Of a stretch of DNA of 64,000 nucleotides, positions 52,628 to 63,023 are shown in pieces (positions within the stretch are counted from its first letter, which is position 1; every line of letters starts with the position of its first letter). The notes beneath the pieces were generated by a model. That model saw only the letters and a program-made list of their open reading frames with translations, was not told the origin of the DNA and made no database searches. The stretch is from the NCBI GenBank assembly GCA_018127085.1, contig CM030725.1, positions 372,001 through 436,000 of the forward strand. Direction: 5' to 3'. A program made the position numbers and the translations under genes. The stretch comes from Pneumocystis sp. 'macacae' (taxonomy: Eukaryota; Ascomycota; Pneumocystomycetes; Pneumocystales; Pneumocystaceae).

Positions 52628-53486
52628 ATGGCAAATTCTAAATATGAGTATGTACGTAAATTTGAAACATCTGATAAGCTTCTCCCAAACACTTGGATTG
52701 TAATAAGATTAGATGGACGTGGATTTCACAAATTTTCATCAATTCATGAATTTGAAAAGCCAAATGATGCCCGAGCTCTTAATCTTATGAATGAAGCTGC
52801 ATCATTTACTATGAAAGAATTTTCAGATATTATTCTTGCATATGGGAATAGCGATGAATATAGTTTTGTTTTTCAAAAAACTTGTCATTTATATGAGCGC
52901 CGTTCCAGGTATTAATAGTTTTTTTTTTCAGAAAAATACTAAAAGTTGAACTAGTAAACTTATAAGTGTAGTTGTTTCCTTTTTTACATCGAATTATGTG
53001 TTTCTGTGGCCCCGATATTTTAAAGATACAATTTTAATGTGTCCACCATCTTTTGATGGACGATCTATACTTTATCCATCTGAACAGAATCTCCGTGATT
53101 ATCTTAGCTGGAGACAAGTAGATTGTCATATCAATAATCTTTATAATACTGCTTTTTGGGCACTTGTTCAAAAAGCTGGAATGACAAAAACAGATGCTGA
53201 AAAGGCACTTATGGTAAAACATTATAAAGAACCTTTTGAAAACATAAATTCTTATTAAAATTAGGGGACATTGGCAAAGGATAAGAATGAGCTTCTTTTT
53301 AGTAGATTTGGTATTAATTATAATAACGAAAATGAAATGTTTAAAAAGGGAAGCGTTCTATTAAGGGATAGTTCTGTTAAAAATTCAAAAAAATCTTTTA
53401 GTAAAAATATTAAACAAATAATTATACTTCATGTAGATATAATTAGTGATATTTTTTGGGATGAGCATCCATCATTATTGAGATGA
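52628..53486 (+). CDS. THG1: tRNA-His guanylyltransferase Thg1
   Basis: Adds the essential G-1 to tRNA-His by 3'-5' polymerisation. Start [20 protein letters not shown]. Metal-binding carboxylates are present in [13 protein letters not shown] and [10 protein letters not shown]. Exon 2 restores [19 protein letters not shown] after a 46-nt intron. Then [38 protein letters not shown], and a second intron inside [23 protein letters not shown]. The C-terminus ends DEHPSLLR with TGA at 53484-53486. All catalytic residues are present and length is typical (about 255 aa). Confidence 0.95.
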
Positions 53487-53597
53487 TCTTGAAGAACTAT
53501 GTTAGAGTTGTTTTTGTGTGTTTTATAGTAGAAACAACACATTGTTTTACATTTGTTCATAAAAAACATTCCTTAATATACTACTCAAATAATTCAG

Positions 53598-53615
53598 TCA
53601 CGTGAGAATCACGTG
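53598..53615 (+). promoter_or_regulatory. Paired TCACGTG boxes upstream of TAF9
   Basis: TCACGTG at 53598-53604 and 53609-53615, start-to-start 11 bp (one helical turn), about 60 bp before the TAF9 ATG. Same layout as the pair at 32790. The core matches Cbf1/bHLH sites. Confidence 0.5.
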
Positions 53616-53673
53616 CTTGTTTGCCGAGCTCATTAGACGTTAGCCGTTTATAAATATTAATTAAGTTTAAATA

Positions 53674-54320
53674 ATGACAGATGATTCTAAAAATACACGG
53701 AAATATGTTCCAAGAGATGCACGTCTTATTCATCTTATTTTAACATCTCTTGGAGTTGAAGCATATCAACAAAATGTACCTTTGCAATTAATGACTTTTG
53801 CACATCGTATAAGATTTAGAAAAATATCATATAATTAATAAAATTTTTAGGATATATATATCAAGTTCTACAAGATGCATTAGCATATTCGGATTATGCA
53901 CATCCAGATAGTGCAACAGAGTTAACAGTTGAGGATATCCGATTGGCAATTGCATCTCAAGTGAATAATTCGTTCCGAGGGCCTCCACCAAAAGAATTTC
54001 TACTTGAGTTGGCAACAGAGCGTAACCGAAAGCCTCTTCCACCAATCAATCCTACATATGGTTTGCGTCTTCCTCCAAAAAAGTTTTTTTTTGTTAAAAA
54101 AAGATTATTACTTATTCTAATAGATATCTCTTAACGGCACCAAATTGGGACTTTGAGTCACCTCAAACAGAAAAGGATGAGGTATGATCTTTAATATCTT
54201 TAATATTTATTTAACTTTTGTTTTAAACAATTCTTTTTTCTTTTTTTGTTTTTTTATTGAAAATACTAATATTTCCAGAATCCTGAATTACTTAATATGA
54301 CTATAGATGGGACCCATTGA
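53674..54320 (+). CDS. TAF9: TFIID/SAGA histone-fold subunit Taf9
   Basis: Histone-fold protein that pairs with Taf6. Exon 1 MTDDSKNTRKYVPRDARLIH and LTSLGVEAYQQNVPLQLMTF; a 44-nt intron; exon 2 GYIYQVLQDALAYSDYAHPD and TVEDIRLAIASQVNNSF, finishing the histone fold; then PPPKEFLLELATERNRKPLP. An intron at 54083-54123 has donor GTTTTTTTTT. The next exon reads YLLTAPNWDFESPQTEKDE. A 97-nt intron precedes NPELLNMTIDGTH, TGA at 54318-54320. Family motif NPTYGLRLPP-KKYLLTAPNW is intact. Confidence 0.93.
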
Positions 54321-54728
54321 AATAATTAGCACGTATTCTGCTTTTTTATTTTTTATTTGTGTATTTTTCAATCCTCTTTTAGACATTAGCTCTAGCACGC
54401 TGTATTGTATCTGTACTGTATCGACGTAACATTAAAAAAAAAAGTTTTTATTATTAATACTGTGTAAAACGTTAAGCAAAGTATAGGTCATCTAAAATAT
54501 TTAAGGGTACTGTAATGGACATCTTAATAAATTACTTATTTGTTTTTCCCTAGTTTTTATTTGATTTTTTATCAGATTTTTAAATTATCTTTTCACAATA
54601 AGTTTTTTTCAGAGTTTATCTTAAATAACACACTTTTGTTACTTTATATCTTCCCAAAAAACTTTCATCATACCCACTGTGGAATAGTTTTTATTTTCAA
54701 TATGTTATTTTATATTTATTTTTAAGAA
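54321..54728. other. TAF9-UTP11 spacer with a short coding-like piece
   Basis: About 0.4 kb, T-rich. At 54383, after an acceptor-like TCCTCTTTTAG, a short open stretch reads TLALARCIVSVLYRRNIKKK. It could be an alternative last exon of TAF9 or part of an unrecognised small gene, but I cannot connect it in frame. A TTTTTAAG just before the UTP11 ATG may mark a 5'-UTR intron. Confidence 0.3.
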
Positions 54729-55723
54729 ATGCGTACATTGAAACATTCATTACAACGTCGTAACCATCGAGAGCGAGCACAACCAGTAGAGCGTCAGAAA
54801 TGGGGTCTTTTAGAGAAACCAAAGGATTATCGTTTAAGGGCTTTGGATTATCGTTCAAAACAGCTTCGACTCAAACGACTTCGTGAAAAAGCAGCAGAAA
54901 AGAACCCTGAGTAAGCATTTGCAATTTCTGAGAAATTGTATTATTGAATGACTATTTTTAGTGAATTTTACTTTGGGATGATGCGAGAGAAAACAAAAGA
55001 TGGTATTGTTTATGTTAATCGAGGCAATCCAGTATTATCTGATGAAAATGTACGATTGTTAAAAACTCAAGATTCAGCATATATTAAAATAATGCAACGC
55101 ATTGAGAATGAGGTATGTCCGTGTACTCGTTTTGTTTCTCTTCCCTAGTGTAATTTTATTATGTCTATAATTTGGTCTATTATTTATTATAGGCCCTTTT
55201 AATTATTTTAAATATTTCTTTAATTAATAGTTAAAAGAAGATAAAAAAACTTGAAGAACGTATGCAAGAAAATATTCATGTAACATATAATCGTACGGGA
55301 AAACATTATTATTTTATAGATGAAGCGGGTAAATAATGTATTTGGTTTAGTCTATTATTAACAGGCAAAAAAGATCTTCAGTATCAAGACAAATATGTTA
55401 AAGAGCAGGAAAACAAGGATATATGTCGCCAAATCTTGAAGAAGTCTACAAATGAACTTTTCAAATCCGAAGATCAAAGTGAAGCATTTTTTAATGAAAA
55501 CAACATTCAGTCTACTCAAATACCACCCGAAAGTACGTTACCAGCTAATTCTAAATTGTTGCGCGAACTAGAGTCTCGAAAAAAACGAGTGACACAGCTG
55601 TCTGTTTTGGCAAAACATATTAATCTTCATCGAAATCTACAAACGAAAGGTGAAAGAAAAAAAATAGGCACTTCGCAAGACGGAATTCCCATTTATAAAT
55701 GGAAACTTGAAAGAAAAAGATAA
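54729..55723 (+). CDS. UTP11: SSU processome protein Utp11
   Basis: U3 snoRNP-associated factor for 18S rRNA maturation. The N-terminus [20 protein letters not shown] and [20 protein letters not shown] are diagnostic. Exon 2 after a 53-nt intron: [20 protein letters not shown], then [18 protein letters not shown]. Exon 3 [17 protein letters not shown] to YYFIDEA. Exon 4 [17 protein letters not shown] to [15 protein letters not shown] at 55721-55723. Four exons, basic throughout, about 250 residues, as expected. Confidence 0.95.
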
Positions 55724-55805
55724 ATATCGAAAGTTGTCACTTTGTATAGACCAAATAATATATTCCTATATATGTATATATTATTATTATTAATTATCAA
55801 TTTTT

Positions 55806-57988
55806 TCAAAGATAAAGCATAATAGCTTCTTGTTGTGTAGTTTCTCTAATAAGCATTAATGCTTGATTCGCAGAAAAAAAGAATATTACCTCGGGCAGTA
55901 AGGGCACTTAAATTTATTAGTAGGATTATCTTTAGAAAGTCGTTCAATTGAATTTTTTGAAATAACATGTCCGCCTATAAAAAATTACTAGAGGAAATTA
56001 ATATAATATTTGAAGGATACAAGGAATCATGAGTGGAGGATTCAATTCTGTTGTTTGTTCTTTGCTAATAGGACATGTAAAAACACTATGGAATTGGTAT
56101 TTACTTGGCAGTGGAATTTCAACTGGAAGTTCGTTTCGACTCGTCCACTCTGTTTTCTTTTCTTTCATAATACTTGACATTTTGAGTAATGTTGGAATTG
56201 CTAAAGAACCGGCAATGGAAACTGTTTGTAATGGAGAATCGGGCGCAAGCCCGAATAAAGAACAATATTCACGACTAAACAATGCTTGAACCGATGTCCA
56301 AAGATGCTCATGTTCACATAATTCTTTGTAAGGGAAAAGCTGCATATTTGATGTATAGCAAAAGAGGCACATAAGTTGCTTGATTTCTGTAAAATATTTA
56401 TTAGTATTAAAACTACCAAAAAGTTTTTCAAAATCAAACAGAATCCAATAAAATACTGTAAATTCCAATAAAATCTTAATCAAAGACAGACCTTTTAAAT
56501 ACTTATTAGCAAAAGGTGGAAAATGTGTTCGTGCATATTCAATTGCTTCCATATGATTCCCCTTGCTGCTTCGTATAAATATCGAAATAAATTGAAGCTT
56601 ATGCAAATCAAATTCAAGATTACTGCCGCGCTGCTCAAGTAGTGCGCGCTTTGAAAACGTCCATCTAATGTGTTATACACAAGTATGAGATATATACAGC
56701 TTACTCAATAGCCGTTTGAAAATCCTGATTACGTAATGCATCTAAGATACGATAAAGTTGTTGGAAGGCTTGCAGTAGATCTGTTGGGAGATCGATATTT
56801 GTTTCCTGTTTTTAATTAGACTGTTAATATCAAGAACTAGAGCATTTAGTATATTTGAGTAGAGCATATAAAACACTAAGCCTGCATGAATCTTGAATTA
56901 TGAATTGGTAGCATTAGAATACAAAAAGTTTTGAGTGATACTATAACTAAAAATTCTTGTTAAATGTTAATAGAATTTTATAAAGCTTAAAATCAATGTA
57001 GTAAATTTGATCAATTGGAAAAAATAAAATTAAACTATGACAAAGTTCCTCAGTGGTAATAAAATAATCTTAAATATAGATTAAAACATTTCTGACTACT
57101 AATATCTATGTTTGTTGAAACTAACTCATAACTTGCTATAACATGTTTAGAAACAAAAACAATTTTAAGCCTTTGTCAGTCGTTTGAATATTAAATAATT
57201 TTTTTTAATAAACATTCATTTTGATAAATATTAAACTTTTGTTTTAAGAAATATAGAAATAAACTCGAATTTAATTCGATCTATAATTCTAAAACATCAT
57301 ATCCAACAAAATACTATTCAATCCTAATTTTTTTTAATTTTCAAAATCTATTGTTCTTTAACATTTATAATTTACGAAAGCTAAAAATTTTTGATAAATT
57401 TATAGCATAGACTTTCAATAGCAGAAATGACAACAGAAAAACTTTAACTTATTTAAAAAAATTCCGTATTTTCTTTTTATGTTTTCTATTTTATTTTATT
57501 TTTATCTTTTCTACTCTTTTATTTGCTCATACTCGCATATATACTTACCTTCATAAATGTTTTTGCCATCCCAAACGCTGCTTGCCGAACCAAATGCATC
57601 CCAATTGTATAGTGTAGCCATTCTGGTTCTCCCGGAAACTCCTCATGAACGTGAATCCCTGTTAAATCTGTACGAAATTGCTGCTCTGCTTAAATCCCAC
57701 CTTGATTTACTACTAATAACTACATACTTTGTCAAGAACCCGCCCATAACGCTGTATTGCTGTTTGTACTTCCCGTTGTGCTTCTGATACTTGTGTTATT
57801 GTACGTTGCAGAGCTGGTAATATTGTCGTCCATGTCGATAACGCAGATGCATTGTCTGTGCAGTCACGAAGCTGTTGTTCTGCATGTTGTAGCTGCTGTA
57901 TATATGCTTCAAGAGCATTGAGTGTCGGTGCTGTCTCTAGTTTTGCTACCAATAACTCTGATTCTTTAATGAGTCCGTCCATAGACAT
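55806..57988 (-). CDS. RMD5: GID/CTLH ubiquitin ligase RING subunit Rmd5 (Gid2/RMND5)
   Basis: RING partner of Fyv10/Gid9 in the GID/CTLH E3 ligase that degrades gluconeogenic enzymes. Start at 57988 (MSMDGLIKESELLVAKLE). Helical N-terminus to RYGRVLDK. An intron of about 40 nt, then GEPEWLHYTIGMHLVRQAAF and GMAKTFMK (LisH). A 743-nt intron (56806-57548) joins ETNIDLPTDLLQAFQQLYRI and LRNQDFQTAIEW. Then the CTLH/CRA part (RALLEQRGSNLEFDLHKLQF, SREYCSLFGLAPDSPLQTVS), the signature RNELPVEIPLPSKYQFHSVF, and the degenerate RING TCPISKEQ, IPCGHVISKNSIERLS, FKCPYCP. Ends IMLYL at TGA 55806-55808. The giant intron is exceptional for this genome. Confidence 0.93.
56806..57548 (-). other. 743-nt intron of RMD5
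   Basis: Donor GTAAGTATATATGCG and acceptor AAAAACAG are fixed by LisH-to-CTLH continuity. The body is AT-rich with no coding frame. I looked for C/D-box (RTGATGA, CTGA) and H/ACA layouts and found no convincing pair, so a hosted RNA is possible but unproven. Confidence 0.8.
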
Positions 57989-59086
57989 TATACCGGACAC
58001 CACTGAACAAGTGTGGTTCTTTGTACATCAGTCCGAGTTGCTATCTTTAAATACGTTTACATGCGGATTTAAACCATCTTTTGATACGTATACAAAACAC
58101 ATACATTTCACATATAATGCATACATAATTGCAACATAGACATGAAGCTGTCGAAGGTATACTTCTGCATATGAGTATGTATACTATACATAACTCGTGT
58201 AATACGAATAAATTAGATATATAACGTATATACTACGTATACAGTGTATATATTGTGTATATAGCATATATACAGTATATATGCAACACATATATATCAC
58301 TAATACAATATGTAACAGATATAATAGTTTACGTACCGAGACATACACTGCATATATAACATATGTATATCGTGTATATACTGGACATACAGGCAAAAGC
58401 AGATAAGAAAAGACAGCGGGTATTTACTGCATATATATAGACATAGTTACAGATAACGGTGTATATGTGTCTATAAAAATGCAATAAGTATCCGTAACAC
58501 ACATGGAGTACAGTGTATGCATAGATGTATAAGTATATATATGTGCATATAGATCTATACAGGATAATATGTACAGGATATATATGTAGGAGGGCTGCAA
58601 TTGCAGAAAGCATAAATGTGTAGTCAATGCATACGTGTTATGTGCTGTACATGCACTCCCATCCTCTCTGCATACTTGCTGGTGCGATGTGCTGCACATA
58701 TGTAAACGCATATAATGCAAACAACACGTAACACTCATACAATGCCCATATAATATCCATATAATATCCATATAATATCCATATAATATCCATATAATAT
58801 CCATATAATATCCATATAATATCCATATAATATCCATATAATATCCATATAATACTCATTAGTCTCACCTAGTTTACAAAGGTGGGTATAAAGGGAAGTG
58901 GAGCGTAAATAGTGTTAGATAGCAAGTATAACGCAGAGTATATACATATTGAAAAAATGCACATATAGCCGACATTGACGCATATATCCGTTTCTTGGTA
59001 TGGGAATAGGTGATACTGTACAATATATCCAAAAGACCAGAACCGTGCCAGCAGAGAATATAAAAACTAAAGACCTTTAATATCGC
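57989..59086. other. Intergenic region of TATATGCA-type low-complexity DNA
   Basis: About 1.1 kb upstream of RMD5 and downstream of MGR2. Rich in CATATA, GCATATA and ATACA words. Contains the 11-bp array. The frames that are open here (runs of Tyr, Ile, Met and Cys) are products of the repeats, not genes. Confidence 0.55.
58746..58855. repeat. Tandem array, 11-bp unit CCATATAATAT x10
   Basis: Ten consecutive 11-bp units start at 58746, 58757 and so on to 58845. All are identical except the last, which ends AATAC. Because 11 is not a multiple of 3, the minus strand reads an artificial repeat YMDIIWILYG. Confidence 0.95.
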
Positions 59087-59503
59087 TTAGTGAAACACAG
59101 CATGTTGAGGTGTGTCTGAACGAGTTTCAGAGCGGATAACAGTGCCGATAGCCATAAAAAAGCTAATATGCATTAACAAAATAACAATAGGGTGCAAGAA
59201 CGAGCCCAAAAGTTGCTGCACTAGAAAGCATAGTTGTGCCGAGAGTACGGATAACTCCTTGGCGACCGGGACCGTGGCGAAGTAGATGAACGCCTCCCTG
59301 CGAAATTAGTAGTGTTAAAAGACCAGAAATGCATATACAAAGAGAAGACCGACCTAAAGAAGTTAGATATTGCTAGAGACAGAAAAAACCTACACAGAGG
59401 CCTACAGAGCTGCCCATAAGGGCGCCCATTTTAACTGGAGAGTTAGTAATACAGTAAAGAGGGGTGGCTTACGCTTATCGAGAGTCGTCGGTCGTCCAGA
59501 CAT
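59087..59503 (-). CDS. MGR2: Mgr2/Romo1, TIM23 lateral gatekeeper
   Basis: Small inner-membrane protein of the TIM23 translocase. Exon 1 MSGRPTTLDK (59473-59503); exon 2 LKMGALMGSSVGLC (59394-59434, 41 nt); a 15-nt exon VGLLF (59339-59353); exon 4 GGVHLLRHGPGRQGVIRTLG and TTMLSSAATFG; last part FFMAIGTVIRSE, ending HAVFH at TAA 59087-59089. The GxxxG-type helices and the GPG..G..RTLG..ML.SAATFG..FMAIG pattern are diagnostic. Introns are 38, 40 and 41 nt. The final junction is not a clean in-frame GT-AG: a GTTCTT donor with the ATATTAG acceptor leaves the frame off by one next to a T6 run. Confidence 0.87.
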
Positions 59504-59832
59504 GAGGTTCGTGTGGATAGCGTGGTGTTCGAGAAGTATACGTGTAAAGGCAGAAGACAAGCAGAACATAGAATTGGCCGATATATAGAACTAGAACGTA
59601 TGCAAGCTGCATACAACACGCATATAACACACATATAACATATATATAGCTGGTGAATGCAATAGGACTTTAAGACGCATACAATTCGAAGGATTGTCTA
59701 TGCAATTTAGAGTAGCGACATATACGTGTTTGGTGGATATACTTGTTGAATCTATATAATCTACTGACTTGATGCATATATACAGTGGTTTAATACATAT
59801 ATTCATACCTTTTAAAGCATATACACGGTACA
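59504..59832. other. Divergent promoter region MGR2/FHA gene
   Basis: 329 bp. Repeated CGCATATAAC/CACATATAAC and GCATATATAC words, with no conserved gene. Confidence 0.4.
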
Positions 59833-61442
59833 ATGATGGAATTATATGATATTGAAGGGGAAGAAATGAAGCAGATAGATTCATCAGCATGTCTTGTGTT
59901 AGAGCCTTTGAATGAAACGTTTGAGCGTAAGTGCCTCCGACTGCCAGTATGGCCACAGACCTTGCGAATGGGGCGCCAGACAAGTTCTCGTACTGTACCG
60001 TCATCGTCTAATGGTTTTTTTGACTCTAAGGTACTGAGTCGTGCACATGCAGAAGTCTGGATGGATACAACAGGCAGTGTTTTTATTCGTGATACTCAGA
60101 GCAGTAATGGAACATTTTTGAACGGACGGCGATTAAGTGCAGAGGGTCAAGTAAGCGATCCAGTAGCATTACACACTGGTGATGTTTTGGTATGTGTATA
60201 TACAATGTATAGATTGAATATGCGTATGGAGTAACACGCTGAAGGAGCTTGGTATTGATATTCTGAATGAAGAAGATCGATCAATTGTTCATCGAGGAGT
60301 TGTGGCACGTATTGAATACATTGGACAAGAAGAGATGCACTCATTTAATCATTCGGACATGCTTAATAATACGTGGAACAGCATTGATTCATCGGACTCA
60401 GCATCTATGACTTGGACGGGTAAATATCGTGCAGTTACTCCATATTTATACGGTACAAATACGTATAAAGGTACTTTAGATGTACCATCTGTAAAATCGC
60501 CAGTATCATCACCTTTTGCAGTGTCTGGGGCGTCTTCTGCAGTATCAGCAATAGTGCCTTTAGACTCAGTACACGAAGAGCATAATTATGTAGCGATCGA
60601 TGATATACTTCAGATTTTAAGTGTAAGAATGTTGTTTTTTGCTATGTTTATTACTTAAGATGACAGGAAAGTATTAAAATAACGGAAATGCAGGCCAGTG
60701 ATCTTACTGATATGAAAAACATGCTTAATTCTATACAAGAAGCGGTTTTTCTAGATGTAATAGGCACTTTTTAATTATTTCATCATAAAAGACTGATAAA
60801 CATCAGCAGGAAACTCATCTCTCAGCGATTTCGGTTCCACATACGGAAATAGATTCGTCTATGGGTTTGGATAAGAATTTACATCGTTCATCATCTTCAT
60901 TGGTTAATTTGGAAGTTTTGGCAATGAAACAGCGTGAAATTGATGAAAAAACAATAAAAATCAAACAACTTGAAACAGAGCGAAAGTATGAACAAACGTG
61001 TGAGCAAACATGCAGACAAGTCGTTGAATTGTTATTCAAAGAGCAACAAAATGAAAAACTAAAGAATAGAAATAAGACAGAGATAGAGTATACAGTTGGA
61101 GAAAGTGAGATAAATAAAAGTACAGAAACAGAAAAGAAAGAAGATCCGGATTCTGAGCTGAAGATATTGCAGTGGAGATTAGAAGCAACGAAAAAAGAAC
61201 TTGAGATGTGGAAATATCGTACTGAAATGACAGAAAAAATGGTGGAACAATCAACATATCATATAGCGGCGCTTTTGAAAACACCGGAAATTCAGATACC
61301 GTCTTCAGATTCTACGGATAACATTCTCATGGGTCTTGACCCATGGGTGTTGGTTCTACCAACATGTTGTGTATTTATAGGTATTAGTGTGATGCTTTAT
61401 CTGAATAATATCATGTTTATATCATCCAACGATCCCCATTAA
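59833..61442 (+). CDS. FHA-domain tail-anchored protein (SLMAP/Far9-Far10/Csc1 type)
   Basis: Likely the FHA subunit of STRIPAK/SIP/FAR, which recruits PP2A to ER or nuclear envelope. Exons 59833-60189, 60245-60622, 60667-60756 and 60792-61442, with introns of 55, 44 and 35 nt. The FHA domain (residues about 25-125) shows LRMGRQ, SKVLSRAHAEVW and RDTQSSNGTFLNGRRL, then HTGDVL-ELGIDIL across intron 1. A Ser-rich linker is followed by coiled coil (about 60.9-61.25 kb; MKQREIDEKTIKIKQLETER) and a C-terminal anchor WVLVLPTCCVFIGISVMLYL. FHA + coiled coil + tail anchor is the SLMAP layout. Its TAA stop (61440-61442) overlaps the LIP2 stop. Confidence 0.85.
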
Positions 61443-62412
61443 CTCGAAAGGAAGGATTTCACTTCTTGAATATTGATTTCCTGAACTGTACATTGTAGCA
61501 CATTGACTAGATGCGTGACCCAGCAGGATTGTACTATTTCAAGTGGGACTTTTACGCCTTCACGCTCGAAACTCGTCATTTCCTTATTTTCAAGGCCGCA
61601 TGCTGTGATTTTATTAAAATAGTTCAGATTAGTTGAAACGTTCAATGCAATTCCATGAGACGTGATATGTCTTCGTAAATGCAGGCCAATTGATGCTATT
61701 TTTTTAGTAGGTGATATCCATACACCTAATACATTAATATACTGCATCAGAAACGTTGTTTTTGGAACCCCTATGTTCAGTGAGGATTGCCGTCAGTCCA
61801 AATGTATTACATGTTCTAAGCACTGATAATTCGAGCCGATCAACGTACTCTTTTAATGTCATCTGTATGAATGAGATACCAAAAAATAAATAATAAACAC
61901 ATGATAAGATGACTCGGGATAAAAAATATCATAAATCAAAGCAAAGCAAATATAGAGCAAATGTATACCGAGTGCATTCTACGTATAAACCAGATACAAT
62001 GCATATGCAAGGTCACCTAGGACACCATTTGCAGTGTTGTACACAACCTTTGTCTGGTTTTTCGTTAAGTATGCTAGCATACCTGAAAATCCACAAGGTC
62101 AAGGATAGGATATCCCACTATCTGGCCTGGCCCATGAAAGGTGATCTGCCCTCCACGCAGTGTTCTAACAAGCACTGCAGAAGGGTTTGTCCTAAGATAA
62201 GCAGCATCTATCTTGCTGAGGCGGTCACTCTCCCGTCGGCCGCAGGTGTATGTCGGCTCAAATTGGCTGACGATAAGTAGTGCAGGCGGCTTCGGGTGTG
62301 TTTCGGGCCACTGTTTATGTGCGAGAAACAGACCAACCCACGACTCCTGGATAGCCGCTGCTGCTGCATATGTGCATGGTGCATGCAGCGGCAAATAAAG
62401 CATCCGTTGCAT
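61439..62412 (-). CDS. LIP2: Lipoyl(octanoyl) transferase Lip2/LipB
   Basis: Transfers octanoate from ACP to GcvH in mitochondria, the first step of protein lipoylation. Start [20 protein letters not shown] (62412; MLYLPL is the alternative). [14 protein letters not shown], then the signature [21 protein letters not shown] roughly 200-nt intron precedes [19 protein letters not shown] 43-nt intron with donor GTTCCA joins [18 protein letters not shown], and [18 protein letters not shown] follows. The acyl-thioester Cys of the family is in [13 protein letters not shown]. Ends VKSFLSS with TAA at 61439-61441. G+C rises steeply from 3' to 5' end. Confidence 0.94.
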
Positions 62413-62493
62413 ACGGACGCGGAAGCACTACGCACGCAACGCTGCATTTCAAGGGCGGAGAAAAGAGATTCACTGACATGCATAGAGCACATG

Positions 62494-63023
62494 TCAAACA
62501 AGCGTCTTATAGTTGGCTGCGAAAAACATGTTCACCGGTATCCATAGACAGGTTACAAGAGCACTGCGTGCATACACCACGCATACACCACGCATACAGC
62601 ATGCACATACAGGCTCTCTTGCTGTCTGCGCTGGCATTGGTGTCTTCTATGTACATCTCTGTCCCTCCGGTCCCATGCAATGCCCCATATTTGTGTTTAT
62701 GCACACTCCGATTTGCATCGACCGTTGCCCGAGCAATCTCGCCTCGCAACAAAATGTCGTCTCTTTTTGTGTGGCCAAATGGGACTCTTTCTACCAGAAA
62801 GCCCTTTTTCAAGCGGTATTTGGCTTCTTCTGTCTCAGAGCGCCTAATGTTCCAGATTAACTGATTTTTTCAAAAGCCTTTATATGATTCTTGTTCTTTA
62901 CCTGTCGACGCTTTTTAGTGTGAGTCCTGTGCTCTTAGCCACCCTGCGAGCTGACACTCTAGTTTGATCCTCAGCAGGCGGCCGAGAGGTATCGCAGCAG
63001 CCCCAGCAATAGAGACCAGCCAT
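62494..63023 (-). CDS. Unrecognised small basic protein (three exons)
   Basis: Proposed model: exon 1 MAGLYCWGCCDTSRPPAEDQ to KSVDR (Met at 63023; an in-frame Met at 63119 would add CRRHCPFFSCK). A 58-nt intron ends GGAACATTAG. Exon 2 RSETEEAKYRLKKGFLVERV, PFGHTKRDDILLRGEIARAT to ADSKRA. A 94-nt intron (62517-62610) holds two TGTATGCG units. Exon 3 is SNYKTLV, TGA. About 135 residues, basic, with a Cys-rich start. I recognise no family. The sense-strand TGTATGCG intron, consistent splice signals and strand-typical codons support a real gene, but it could be a part of something larger. Confidence 0.45.

Noticed and set aside
56806..57548. C/D-box snoRNA in the RMD5 intron
   Set aside because: CTGA-like boxes occur but no matching RTGATGA box with terminal stem was found on either strand.
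58424..58868. Protein with repeats of MDIIWILYGYY on the minus strand
   Set aside because: Arises from the 11-bp tandem array read in three phases. No start context, no homology, and neighbouring codons are low-complexity.
62296..62864. Overlapping + strand frames at 62.3-62.9 kb
   Set aside because: Antisense to LIP2 and the orphan gene. No family resemblance.
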